NCBI RefSeq assembly: GCF_002161285.1
Contig: NZ_NFHH01000006.1
Location: 1-64,000, forward strand
Direction: 5' to 3'
Origin: Blautia sp. An81
Lineage (GTDB): Bacteria > Bacillota > Clostridia > Lachnospirales > Lachnospiraceae
DNA length: 64,000 bases
Both the position numbers and the translations under genes were made by a program. Of this stretch, positions 41,522 through 49,177 are shown in pieces. How positions within the stretch are numbered: position 1 is the stretch's first letter; each line of letters opens with the position of its first letter. The notes below the pieces were generated by a model. The model was not told the DNA's origin. It worked only from the letters and a program-made list of their open reading frames with translations, and searched no databases.

Positions 41522-41593
41522 CTGGGCTAGCTGGATTCGAACCAGCGAGTGCAGGAGTCAAAGTCCTGTGCCTTACCGCTTGGCGATAGCCCA
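41522..41593 (-). tRNA. tRNA-Gln (anticodon TTG)
   Basis: Acceptor TGGGCTA/TAGCCCA; anticodon arm CAGGA-CTTTGAC-TCCTG gives TTG; T arm GCTGGTTCGAATCCAGC. Confidence 0.96.
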
Positions 41594-41611
41594 AGACCGC
41601 CTTACGGCTAA

Positions 41612-41686
41612 GGTGGATAAAGGGATTCGAACCCTTGGCCTCCAGAGCCACAATCTGGCGCGCTAACCAACTGCGCTATACCCACC
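41612..41686 (-). tRNA. tRNA-His (anticodon GTG)
   Basis: Acceptor GTGGGTA/TATCCAC with the extra G at position -1 facing the discriminator C, the His identity element; anticodon arm CCAGA-TTGTGGC-TCTGG gives GTG. Confidence 0.96.
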
Positions 41687-41714
41687 ATATTTATTGATGC
41701 ATTTTATATGCAAG

Positions 41715-41788
<74 letters not shown>

Positions 41789-41812
41789 ATCAGCATCAGA
41801 TATTGATGCAAG

Positions 41813-41883
41813 AGCGGGTGATGGGAATCGAACCCACATATCCAGCTTGGAAGGCTGGTGTTCTACCACTGAACTACACCCGC
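41813..41883 (-). tRNA. tRNA-Gly (anticodon TCC)
   Basis: Acceptor GCGGGTG/CACCCGC; anticodon arm CCAGC-CTTCCAA-GCTGG gives TCC. Confidence 0.96.
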
Positions 41884-41888
41884 ATGAA

Positions 41889-41963
41889 TCGGGGTGACAG
41901 GATTCGAACCTGCGACCTCCTGGTCCCAAACCAGGCGCTCTAGCCAAGCTGAGCCACACCCCG
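41889..41963 (-). tRNA. tRNA-Pro (anticodon TGG)
   Basis: Acceptor CGGGGTG/CACCCCG; anticodon arm CCTGG-TTTGGGA-CCAGG gives TGG. It is the first tRNA of the leftward operon. Confidence 0.96.
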
Positions 41964-42010
41964 TGGTGTTTTTTTCTTGCCGTCAGCACCTTCGCTTGAC
42001 GACGAAGTTA

Positions 42011-42039
42011 AATATACCATACGAAAAAACAAAAGTCAA
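42011..42039 (-). promoter_or_regulatory. Promoter of the seven-tRNA operon
   Basis: On the minus strand TTGACT (42034-42039) and TATATT (42011-42016) are 17 nt apart, with an AT-rich stretch upstream that resembles an UP element. It lies about 50 nt before tRNA-Pro. Confidence 0.75.
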
Positions 42040-42130
42040 CACTTTTTTTATAATTTTTTTCATATTTTTTTCACTTCTGTTTTTTAGTTTCCGGGGATGG
42101 GACACAGCGGCAGTATTTCTCCGGCTTCTT

Positions 42131-42616
42131 CTAATTTTCTATGTAGTTAATCGTATAATGGGCCTCTCCTTCCCGGTCAATTTCCATAAGCATATAGCTG
42201 GGTTTTCTTCCCCATTGCCTTGGATAGGAAAGGCTCCCCGGATTCAGGACCGTCACATGGTCGTCAATATCAATCTCCGGGCGATGAGTATGTCCATACA
42301 TAACGATATCTATATTTCTGGAACGGGCCTCCTCTTTCAGTCTGTCTGTTCCCACAGAGACTCCATAATAATGACCATGGGTGATCAGCACACGGTATCT
42401 TCCCAGCTGAAACTCTTCTTCCCGGGGAAGGTCGGAGAAAAAATCATTATTTCCTGATACCATATGAACAGGACAGTCCGCCAATGCTTCTATATAATCT
42501 TCATGGCCCTCAATATCTCCCAAATGAATAAAGAGATCTGTCTGTCCCACTTTTTCTATTACTTTTTTCAAGTTTCTTTCATGACCGTGGGTATCGCTGA
42601 CTATTAATATTTTCAT
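42131..42616 (-). CDS. YfcE/MJ0936-type metallophosphodiesterase
   Basis: The 161-residue calcineurin-like phosphodiesterase has MKILIVSDTHGH (metal site, residues 1-12), LIHLGDIEG, VSGNNDF (near 57), ITHGHYYGV (near 80) and YGHTHRPEIDIDD (near 107). All metal ligands are present. Substrate is unknown. It follows rdgB with a 20-nt gap and shares the unit with the RNA methyltransferase gene and a second copy of its own family. Confidence 0.9.
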   Translation of the reverse strand: MKILIVSDTHGHERNLKKVIEKVGQTDLFIHLGDIEGHEDYIEALADCPVHMVSGNNDFFSDLPREEEFQLGRYRVLITHGHYYGVSVGTDRLKEEARSRNIDIVMYGHTHRPEIDIDDHVTVLNPGSLSYPRQWGRKPSYMLMEIDREGEAHYTINYIEN

Positions 42617-42636
42617 ATCTTTGCCCCTCGTTTTAC

Positions 42637-43236
42637 TTATAATATCTCTTCTTTCTCCAATATCTCCTTCATTTTTCTCAGAGCGTTTCCTCTGTGGCTG
42701 ATGCTGTTTTTTTCTTCCGGGGGAAGCTGTGCAGTGGTCATTCCCCGCTCTGGGAGATAAAAAATAGGGTCGTATCCAAAACCGTTCTCTCCCTTTTCCT
42801 CGTATCCGATCCTTCCCTCTACAGTGCCTCTTACCACAAATTCTCTTCCATCAGGAAACACTGCGGCAATGGCGCAGACAAAGCGGGCAGTACGCTTTTC
42901 ATCCGGCACCCCTTCCAGACGGTCAATAAGGTTCTGATTCTTAATTCTATAGGAAGTATCTTCTCCCATATATCTTGCGGAATAGATGCCCGGTTCCTTA
43001 TTCAAATAATCAATCTCCAGGCCGGAATCATCGGCCAGCACCATTTCTCCTGCCAGCTTACAGATGGCCCGGGCCTTGATCAGGGCATTTTCCTCAAAAG
43101 TGCTGCCGTTTTCATCAACATCCGCATATACTCCCGCCTCTTTCATTGACTGGATCTCCAGAGGAAGCTCTCCCAGGATTTCTCTGATTTCTACCATTTT
43201 ATTCTCATTGCCTGTGGCAAATATCATTCTTCTCAT
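42637..43236 (-). CDS. rdgB: RdgB/HAM1-type XTP/dITP pyrophosphatase
   Basis: RdgB hydrolyses non-canonical purine triphosphates (dITP, XTP). The 199-residue protein has the family start MIFATGNENKMVEIREIL, VLADDSGLEIDYLNKEPGIYSARY (near 68), FGYDPIFYLPE (near 153) and SHRGNALRKM (near 182). Normal length, intact. It lies 6 nt after the RNA methyltransferase stop. Confidence 0.95.
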   Translation of the reverse strand: MRRMIFATGNENKMVEIREILGELPLEIQSMKEAGVYADVDENGSTFEENALIKARAICKLAGEMVLADDSGLEIDYLNKEPGIYSARYMGEDTSYRIKNQNLIDRLEGVPDEKRTARFVCAIAAVFPDGREFVVRGTVEGRIGYEEKGENGFGYDPIFYLPERGMTTAQLPPEEKNSISHRGNALRKMKEILEKEEIL

Positions 43237-43242
43237 GTTCTT

Positions 43243-44412
43243 CTATTCCTTCCCTTCCTGCAGGACTTTTCTTTTAGGCGGCTTTGGTCCCGGAAACTGG
43301 TAAAAATATGTCTTCATCATGCCATTGTAGATTTTCCGGTTTTTGTCTGCTTTTCGGCCAATATACTTTTCTGCATCTGTAAAGGCTGTTATCACATACA
43401 GAGACCAGGAGTCCAGACCTGCAAAACTTTTTCCCAGGCTGGTATAAATGGCAGGCAGATTTTCTCTTTCCTCCAGCCGTTCTCCATATGGAGGATTGGT
43501 CACAATAAATCCATACTTTTTAGAGTGTCTCAGGTCTTTCACATCTCTGGCCTGAAAATGGATAAGCTCTTCCACTCCTGCGACTCTGGCATTTTCTCTG
43601 GCTGCTTTTATCATCTGGCTGTCCAGGTCATATCCCTGGATATCTGTCTGTATATTTCTGTTTACAAGACTCTCCGCTTCGTCATGGGCATAATACCAGT
43701 GTTTTCTGGGAATCAGATTTTTCCAGTCCTCAGCCAGAAAAGTACGGTTCATTCCCGGAGCAATATTGGCGGCCATCAGGGCTGCTTCTATAGGAAAAGT
43801 ACCGCTGCCGCAGAATGGATCCACCAGAATCCTGTCCTTATTCCAGGGCGTAAGCATAAGAAGGGCTGCTGCCAGGGTCTCTGTAATAGGCGCCTTACTG
43901 GTGAGACGGCGGTATCCCCTCTTATGGAGAGAAACGCCGCTGGTATCTATACCTATAGTTGCCTGGTCTTTCATAAAGGCCACCCGGATAGGGTACTCTG
44001 GCCCATCCTCTGCAAACCATTCTACATGATAAACCTGTTTCAAACGTTCCACTATGGCTTTTTTCATGATAGACTGGATATCAGAGGGACTGAAAAGCTT
44101 GCTCTTTACAGAGTTTGCCTTAGCTATCCAGAATTTTCCGTTGACTGGGATATACTTTTCCCAGGGAAGGGCCTTGGTTTTTTCAAAAAGCTCATCGAAG
44201 GTTTCTGCCTTAATCTGTCCTGCTTTCAGGAGAATCCTCTCTGTAGTCCTGAGAAAAATATTTGCTCTGGCTATTGCACCGGCGTCCCCCAGAAAGGTCA
44301 CCTTTCCATCTTCTACCTGGCTGATCTCATATCCCAGGTTCTGAATTTCTCTTTTTAAAACCGCTTCCAGACCAAAGTGGCAGGGCGCGATCAGCTCATA
44401 TCTCTCATCCAT
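43243..44412 (-). CDS. THUMP-domain class I RNA methyltransferase (RlmL/YpsC type)
   Basis: The 389-residue protein has an N-terminal THUMP RNA-binding region (residues about 50-155), then the methyltransferase core with VDPFCGSGTFPIEAALMA near 195 and the base-flipping motif TNPPYGERL near 305. This is the RlmL/YpsC family, which makes N2-methylguanosine in 23S rRNA. Its start overlaps the stop of the second phosphodiesterase gene by one base. Exact rRNA position is inferred from the family. Confidence 0.9.
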   Translation of the reverse strand: MDERYELIAPCHFGLEAVLKREIQNLGYEISQVEDGKVTFLGDAGAIARANIFLRTTERILLKAGQIKAETFDELFEKTKALPWEKYIPVNGKFWIAKANSVKSKLFSPSDIQSIMKKAIVERLKQVYHVEWFAEDGPEYPIRVAFMKDQATIGIDTSGVSLHKRGYRRLTSKAPITETLAAALLMLTPWNKDRILVDPFCGSGTFPIEAALMAANIAPGMNRTFLAEDWKNLIPRKHWYYAHDEAESLVNRNIQTDIQGYDLDSQMIKAARENARVAGVEELIHFQARDVKDLRHSKKYGFIVTNPPYGERLEERENLPAIYTSLGKSFAGLDSWSLYVITAFTDAEKYIGRKADKNRKIYNGMMKTYFYQFPGPKPPKRKVLQEGKE

Positions 44413-44954
44413 TAAAGCTGTAACTCCTTCACAATTTCTCCTTCAAAGCCACGGATGCTGAAAATTCCATTCTCCAGGACAGCATAGGTAGGGATATTTC
44501 CTTCTTTTGGAATAGATACAGAGCCCGGATTGAGGATTGTATAGTTTTCTTTCTTATCAGCCCGGAGCACATGAGTATGTCCATGAATAAATATATCGCC
44601 GTTTTTCATAGGAGGAAGATTCTCCTCATTGTAAACATGTCCATGGCTGCAGTAGATCGTGCGCTCTCCGTCCATCAGGATACAGTAATCTGCCATGATG
44701 GGAAATTGCAGAACCATCTGGTCCACCTCTGCGTCACAGTTTCCCCGGACAACATAAAGGTGCTCCTTCCATTGATTGAGCATGGCGATCACCTGTTTGG
44801 GAGCATAGTCCTTTGGAAGGTCATTTCTGGGGCCATGGTACAGCAGATCTCCCAGCAGGACCAGACGGTCTGCCTTTTCTTTCTGGTATGCTTCCAGCAT
44901 CTTATTGCAGTAATATGCGGAGCCGTGAATATCTGATGCAAACATATATTTCAT
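44412..44954 (-). CDS. yfcE: YfcE family phosphodiesterase
   Basis: A second calcineurin-like phosphodiesterase, 180 residues, with MKYMFASDIHGSAYYCNKML, LVLLGDLLYHGPRND (near 32), VVRGNCDAEVDQ (near 70) and FIHGHTHVLRADK (near 125). The YHGPRN motif is typical of YfcE. It may act on cyclic or aryl phosphodiesters in vitro; the natural substrate is unknown. It overlaps the following methyltransferase gene by one base. Confidence 0.92.
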   Translation of the reverse strand: MKYMFASDIHGSAYYCNKMLEAYQKEKADRLVLLGDLLYHGPRNDLPKDYAPKQVIAMLNQWKEHLYVVRGNCDAEVDQMVLQFPIMADYCILMDGERTIYCSHGHVYNEENLPPMKNGDIFIHGHTHVLRADKKENYTILNPGSVSIPKEGNIPTYAVLENGIFSIRGFEGEIVKELQL

Positions 44955-44991
44955 ATCTTCTGTTCTCCTTTAGTCTTTTTCCCTGAGATTC

Positions 44992-45342
44992 TCAGAGATT
45001 TTCAGGTATTTTATTCTTTATTCTACTATGACCAGCAGGAAAATACAAGTTTGAACCTTGATAACATCGGATTCCTCCCACTACGGATTTCACCCTGAAT
45101 CCCATCTTCATCAGCTCCCTGGCTGCAAACAGGCTGGCGCTTCCTCTCTCGCAGTATAAGACCAGAAGTTTCCGCCTGGGTATTTTTCTGCACTTCTCAA
45201 GCTCCTCATAAGGAATGTTTACAGCGGTTTTCAGATGGCTTTTTTCATAAGCTTCTTTCTCCCGCAGATCTATGATGACGGCATCCTGTCTGCCGATATA
45301 AGAATCCAGTTCTTCCGCAGAAACAGTGTCTATACTCTGCAT
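44992..45342 (-). CDS. Rhodanese-like domain protein
   Basis: The 116-residue single-domain protein has VIIDLREKEAYEKSHLKTAVNIPYEEL and an active-site loop with Cys in LYCERGSAS (near 69). It probably transfers or carries sulfane sulfur. It is located at the upstream end of the phosphodiesterase cluster, 37 nt from it. Confidence 0.9.
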   Translation of the reverse strand: MQSIDTVSAEELDSYIGRQDAVIIDLREKEAYEKSHLKTAVNIPYEELEKCRKIPRRKLLVLYCERGSASLFAARELMKMGFRVKSVVGGIRCYQGSNLYFPAGHSRIKNKIPENL

Positions 45343-45437
45343 GAAAAAAATACTCCTTTTTCTTTTAGTATATGCAGCAAAAAGGCTGCCTCTCTTAGCA
45401 AAGGCGCATATGCTCTTTTTAAGAAAACTATATGTAG

Positions 45438-45481
45438 AAAAAGCTGCTCCGGCAGACCTTTTCGGTCCCCGGAGCAGCTTT
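45438..45481 (-). terminator. Terminator of the Ser/Asn/Lys-rich protein gene
   Basis: AAAGCTGCTCCGG and CCGGAGCAGCTTT form a perfect 13-bp stem around a GGACC/GGTCT inner hairpin, with TTTTTCT at the 3' side on the minus strand. Confidence 0.9.
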
Positions 45482-45493
45482 CATGTCAGCCGA

Positions 45494-45679
45494 TTAATAC
45501 TCGGATTTAAAAGTATTTTTGTTAGCTGATGTGTTTTTATTCTTGGCTTTTCCAGAATTCTGCGCATTTTTCTCTTTGTTGCTTTCGTAACTATCTGAGC
45601 AGTTTTCTACAAATGTATTTCTGCTGTTGGATGCTCCTGATTTGTTTTTGCTGTTTTCGCTGCTATAATTCTTAGCCAT
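45494..45679 (-). CDS. 61-residue Ser/Asn/Lys-rich protein of unknown function
   Basis: The protein starts MAKNYSSENSKNKSGASNSR and is almost only Ser, Asn, Lys, Glu and Ala, with one Cys in FVENCSDSYE. I chose the ATG at 45679 since AGGAGG lies 7 nt upstream; the longer frame adds eight residues. The low-complexity, hydrophilic composition suggests a disordered protein, perhaps a spore or small acid-soluble type, but I see no family signature. It has its own strong terminator. Confidence 0.65.
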   Translation of the reverse strand: MAKNYSSENSKNKSGASNSRNTFVENCSDSYESNKEKNAQNSGKAKNKNTSANKNTFKSEY

Positions 45680-45832
45680 TATCATTACCTCCTGATTGAA
45701 CATTTTTGTTACAATCCTAGTATTTCTACATTGTGTGAAAATATTCTCCGGGAAATTGTTAAAATATTGTTTTTTTATTATGAACAGGCAAAAATAAATC
45801 TTGCAGAAATTTTTAAGAAAAAAATAATATTA

Positions 45833-45861
45833 TTGCTTTTTTTTTCCTTTTATATTATAAT
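45833..45861 (+). promoter_or_regulatory. Possible promoter reading into the relic element
   Basis: TTGCTT (45833-45838) and TATAAT (45856-45861) are 17 nt apart in a very AT-rich stretch. It points toward the excisionase-like remnant. The remainder of 45704-45908 is AT-rich, with no gene seen. Confidence 0.35.
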
Positions 45862-45908
45862 ATGGGTTGTAAAAAGAATTTACCCTTCAAAAAATTTTTT
45901 TTACATTA

Positions 45909-45978
45909 TAACCCCTTATTTAATTATTTATACTCCCCTCGAAATGCTCTGCAGCTCCCCTGCAGGGCATTTCTCTTT
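45909..45978. repeat. Left copy of the 70-bp direct repeat (attL/attR candidate)
   Basis: Identical over 70 bp to 47749-47818. It includes a GAAATGC/GCATTTC stem followed by TCTTT. Confidence 0.8.
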
Positions 45979-46049
45979 GGATCTATCGGGGTTTTCAGGG
46001 TTAGCCCTCTTTCACCTTCGCACTTTAATGTGTGAAATTCTCTTACCTG

Positions 46050-46067
46050 TACCCAACTTTTACCCAA
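46050..46067 (+). repeat. Two phased TACCCAA boxes, left side
   Basis: TACCCAA occurs at 46050-46056 and 46061-46067, starts 11 bp apart, within a 22-bp sequence (46049-46070) that is repeated identically at 47626-47647. Arrays of short, helically phased boxes near element ends resemble recombinase arm-type sites. Confidence 0.5.
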
Positions 46068-46127
46068 GATGGCTTTCCGGCCTCTTCCACCCATAACCTT
46101 GCAGTTCCAGGGAAAGGGGCGCTAACC

Positions 46128-46301
46128 ATGTTTGAAGCTTATGATGACATATTAACTGTGGAAGATGTATCTTCAATTCTAAAAATTGGGATGACTCAGA
46201 CCTATAAAATCCGGCTTGAGGAGATAAATTCCTCTTGCCGGATTTTCTATAAACATTTTCAGGTATTTCTACTCATCAGCTTCAATACTCTCTATGATTA
46301 A
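46128..46301 (+). pseudogene. Truncated excisionase-like helix-turn-helix ORF
   Basis: The frame begins MFEAYDDILTVEDVSSILKIGMTQTYKI, which matches the start of MerR/excisionase-type helix-turn-helix proteins of Firmicute mobile elements (LTVEEV-x-x-IL-x-IG). After residue 28 it loses similarity and runs antisense through the terminator and 3' end of the AAA+ gene, ending at residue 57. The break coincides with the AAA+ terminator, so the gene seems cut by acquisition of that cassette. Confidence 0.55.
46205..46247 (-). terminator. Terminator of the AAA+ ATPase gene
   Basis: AAAATCCGGC and GCCGGATTTT pair around a GAGGA/TCCTC inner stem; the T run on the minus strand is at the stem end. It lies about 20 nt past the ATPase stop. 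Confidence 0.75.
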
Positions 46302-47465
46302 ATCAGGGTTGATTCTTTTTAAGTACCTATCAAACTGTGGCACAGTAAAATCAATCTCACCATGCCCAGTAGAATAAATAATTCCCTTGCTGATAAGCTG
46401 TGCTCTGGTGGGTGATATAGAGCTTACCCTTTTTCCTAAAATCTTCGCCACATTGGAAATCGTACATGGCAAACTTCCACATCTGACCATAGCAAACAAA
46501 AAATCATGCTCTTTTTTCGTGCAGCGATCATATCGTATTTTAAAGAATCCCTTATCCAATTTGTCCAGAAAAACTGGTATCACACGCTCTACATCGGATT
46601 TTTTAATAATCTCGCTCCCTGTCTCTTCCCAAATTGTATTACATAGTTCCTGAATAAAAAATGGATATCCCTTGCTCCATTCTTTTATTTCTTCTACTGC
46701 TTCTTCTTCATACTGAACCCCCAGCTCCGTTGCCGGTTTAACAATGGCGTCCGTTGCCGCATGGTCAGATAGCTCTGCAACCTCAATATATTGAAATAGT
46801 CTCTCGGAATAAAATTTTACCTCCCCCAAAATTTTCAAGATCTTGGGAAGGCCTGCACCATATATCGTAATGGGTAATCGCAGTTGGTTTACCCTGTGTA
46901 ACGCATTTATCAGAGCCTCCATTTCATTAGGCTTCATATATTGAATCTCATCTACGAAAAAACAGATTGCCCTTTTTGCCTTTGCTGCCATTCGTCCCAT
47001 TGCCACAAACATTTCTGTCAGATCATCTGACAGGACCCCTGAAGATACATACATAGAGGGTTCTGCAATCCCTGCTGTAAAGGTTTGTTCTTCTGGATTA
47101 TAAGTCACCTGAAATGCCTGGAGTATTCCCAATGCCTTATGTCCTAAATCTTTTACGGATTCTATGACACTCATGCGGTGAATAATTTTTTTAGAGGCAT
47201 TTGCTATCTGAACAATAAAGCTTCTTTTTTCTGCAATCTCGATGTGAGCATACAAAATGTCCAATTCTTCTGCCTTTTCTTCAATAGCATTCAATAAAAC
47301 TGTTTTTCCTACCCCTCGCAGTCCATAATAAATAACAGGCTTTTGCGGATATCCCATTGCTACTGCTTCTAATATTTTATCTGCTTCTTCCAGCATAGAT
47401 TCACGGCCTGCAAGGTAACGGGGCATGGCTCCTGCCCCTGGTGTATACGGTGACGCATATCTCAT
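46269..47465 (-). CDS. AAA+ ATPase carried by the relic element
   Basis: The 398-residue protein has Walker A YGLRGVGKTVLLNAIEE (near 48) and Walker B CFFVDEIQYMKPNEME (near 172), a sensor-like IYGAGLPKIL, a lid (YPFFIQELCNTIWEE near 275) and a C-terminal winged-helix-like domain (about 320-390). It resembles the archaeal-type ATPases common on mobile elements and in some defence loci. GGAGGAAGG precedes the ATG and it has its own promoter and terminator. It is the only intact gene between the 70-bp repeats, so it may be the selected cargo. Role unknown. Confidence 0.8.
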   Translation of the reverse strand: MRYASPYTPGAGAMPRYLAGRESMLEEADKILEAVAMGYPQKPVIYYGLRGVGKTVLLNAIEEKAEELDILYAHIEIAEKRSFIVQIANASKKIIHRMSVIESVKDLGHKALGILQAFQVTYNPEEQTFTAGIAEPSMYVSSGVLSDDLTEMFVAMGRMAAKAKRAICFFVDEIQYMKPNEMEALINALHRVNQLRLPITIYGAGLPKILKILGEVKFYSERLFQYIEVAELSDHAATDAIVKPATELGVQYEEEAVEEIKEWSKGYPFFIQELCNTIWEETGSEIIKKSDVERVIPVFLDKLDKGFFKIRYDRCTKKEHDFLFAMVRCGSLPCTISNVAKILGKRVSSISPTRAQLISKGIIYSTGHGEIDFTVPQFDRYLKRINPDLIIESIEADE

Positions 47466-47494
47466 GACAGCCTTCCTCCTTCCACTATTTTCTC

Positions 47495-47523
47495 ATTATA
47501 ACTGAAACTCTCTTTTTATACAA
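47495..47523 (-). promoter_or_regulatory. Promoter of the AAA+ ATPase gene
   Basis: On the minus strand TTGTAT (47518-47523) and a perfect TATAAT (47495-47500) are separated by 17 nt, 30 nt before the ATG. Confidence 0.65.
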
Positions 47524-47536
47524 TCATATTTGCTGC

Positions 47537-47572
47537 AAAAGAAAAAGGCAGAATCTCCATAGGAGACTCCGC
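47537..47572 (-). terminator. Terminator upstream of the AAA+ gene
   Basis: On the minus strand GCGGAGTCTCC and GGAGATTCTGC form an 11-bp stem (two G-U pairs) with a TAT loop, followed by CTTTTTCTTTT. It would end a leftward transcript for which no gene remains, which supports loss of a gene (such as an integrase) from the element. Confidence 0.65.
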
Positions 47573-47615
47573 TTCTGTTTTCTTGTTTCTAAAACTTCCA
47601 ATTTCCCATTGATCC

Positions 47616-47644
47616 TACCCAATTTGTACCCAACTTTTACCCAA
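47616..47644 (+). repeat. Three phased TACCCAA boxes, right side
   Basis: TACCCAA occurs at 47616-47622, 47627-47633 and 47638-47644, exactly 11 bp apart. The last two lie within the 22-bp sequence shared with 46049-46070. Confidence 0.55.
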
Positions 47645-47748
47645 GATTCCACATTCTAACATGATCCAGTACAAACTATACAATGCAGAAAAGCCTTGAT
47701 TTATAGGCATTTTAAGCCCATAAAGCACAGTATAATTTATACATGGAC

Positions 47749-47818
47749 TAACCCCTTATTTAATTATTTATACTCCCCTCGAAATGCTCTGCAGCTCCCC
47801 TGCAGGGCATTTCTCTTT
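47749..47818. repeat. Right copy of the 70-bp direct repeat (attL/attR candidate)
   Basis: Identical to 45909-45978. It lies just beyond the aminotransferase terminator, on the far side from the gene. Confidence 0.8.
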
Positions 47819-47837
47819 TTCATTCTTCTTCATATAA

Positions 47838-47872
47838 GAAAACAGCCCGTGAAGGTCTCACGGACTGCTTTA
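47838..47872 (-). terminator. Terminator of the aminotransferase gene
   Basis: AACAGCCCGTGA and TCACGGACTGCTT pair with a GAAGGTC loop region, with GTTTTC on the minus-strand 3' side. Confidence 0.8.
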
Positions 47873-47879
47873 TCATCGA

Positions 47880-49073
47880 TTATTTCTTCACTCCAAACTC
47901 TTCCGCCAGCTTGGCAAATCCCGGCATGGAATTAAGTATGGTCTCATAGGCCACACAGTAGGCAATCCGTACATATCCCGGGCAGGCAAAAGATGAACCT
48001 GGCACGATGAGTATATGGTGCTTCTTTGCCGCCTGGCAGAATACCTGCTCGTCTTCTACCGGAGACTTTACAAAAAGATAGAAAGCTCCCTCTGGCTTTA
48101 TACAGGAAAATCCCAGCTCTTTCAATCCCTGATACAAAGCGTTCCGGTTCCTGTCATAGTAAGGAACATCGGCCTTTGCATCCAGGCATTTAGCCACTGC
48201 CCTCTGCATAAGAGAAGGAGCGTTTACAAATCCCAAAATCCTGGTGGCCACATTGGCAGCGCTTTGAAGATCGGAGGAATCAGCAGCTTCATCTGGTATT
48301 ACCAGATAGCCGATGCGCTCTCCTGGAAGGGACAGGGATTTGCTGAAGGAATATCCCACAATCGTGTCCTTATAATATTTTGTAAGATAGGGAACCTCCA
48401 CGCCATCATAGGCCAGCTCCCGGTAAGGTTCGTCAGAAATCAGATAAATATCTGTGCCAAATTCCTGCTCTTTTTTAGCCAGGATTTCAGCCATAGCTTT
48501 AATCGTTGCTTCTGAATATACCACTCCGGTAGGATTATTGGGAGAATTGACAATTACCGCTTTTGTCTTCTCGGTAATCTTTTCTTCCATTTCTGTCAGG
48601 TTGGGCTGGAAAGTCTCTGTATTGGGGCTTACCACTGTCACCTCTCCGTCATAATTTTCCACATAGGAATTGTATTCACCAAAATAGGGAGCAAACACAA
48701 GTACCTGGTCCCCTGGGTTCAGGATAGCTTTCAGGATTACATTTAAGCCTCCTGCTGCTCCCACCGTCATAACAATATTATTTTCATGGAAGGCTGTGCT
48801 GAACCGCTGGTTCAGAGATTCTGCAACTGCCTGCCGCACATCCTCATAACCGCTGTTGCTCATATAGCCGTGGAGCATTACCGGGTCCTCTTTTTCCAGC
48901 TCTTCTATAATGGCTTCTTTCACTTTTACAGGTGCAGGAACATTAGGGTTTCCAAGACTGAAATCATAAACATTCTCTGCACCGTATTTTTCCGCCATTT
49001 TCTTTCCTTCTTCAAACATAGCGCGAATAGCGGAACTGTTTTTCACAAAACTTTTCATCTTATCTGCTATCAT
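47880..49073 (-). CDS. Class I/II pyridoxal-phosphate aminotransferase
   Basis: The 397-residue protein is a fold-type I aminotransferase of the aspartate/aromatic group: FSLGNPNVPAP near 38, the PLP-phosphate motif VGAAGGLNVILKAIL near 90, VNSPNNPTGVVYSEA near 178 and the Schiff-base Lys in GYSFSKSLSLPGERIGY near 240. I prefer the start MIADKMKSFVKNSS at 49073; 13 more residues are possible. The precise amino donor cannot be told. Confidence 0.9.
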   Translation of the reverse strand: MIADKMKSFVKNSSAIRAMFEEGKKMAEKYGAENVYDFSLGNPNVPAPVKVKEAIIEELEKEDPVMLHGYMSNSGYEDVRQAVAESLNQRFSTAFHENNIVMTVGAAGGLNVILKAILNPGDQVLVFAPYFGEYNSYVENYDGEVTVVSPNTETFQPNLTEMEEKITEKTKAVIVNSPNNPTGVVYSEATIKAMAEILAKKEQEFGTDIYLISDEPYRELAYDGVEVPYLTKYYKDTIVGYSFSKSLSLPGERIGYLVIPDEAADSSDLQSAANVATRILGFVNAPSLMQRAVAKCLDAKADVPYYDRNRNALYQGLKELGFSCIKPEGAFYLFVKSPVEDEQVFCQAAKKHHILIVPGSSFACPGYVRIAYCVAYETILNSMPGFAKLAEEFGVKK

Positions 49074-49177
49074 TACCACTTCATCCTTTCCAGGTTCCTT
49101 ACGCTCTGGCATGGCCTTTCACGCCCAATACGTCCGGGAATCCATTTTTTCTATTATAGTCTTTTTCCCCTTCCATA

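Larger units (their letters stand above)
45909..47818. mobile_element. Relic site-specific mobile element bounded by 70-bp direct repeats
   Basis: The same 70-bp sequence, beginning TAACCCCTTATT and ending GGGCATTTCTCTTT, occurs at 45909-45978 and 47749-47818 in direct orientation. The repeat contains a hairpin (GAAATGC...CTGCAG/CTGCAGG...GCATTTC) that looks like a terminator, a common target of tyrosine-recombinase elements. Between the repeats are TACCCAA boxes near each end, an excisionase-like fragment and one AAA+ ATPase gene; there is no integrase. It is most simply an element that has lost its integrase, with the repeats as attL and attR. Confidence 0.65.

Noticed and set aside
45979-46127. 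A coding start for the relic element in this stretch
   Set aside because: No ribosome site or motif beyond the TACCCAA boxes was seen before the excisionase-like ATG.
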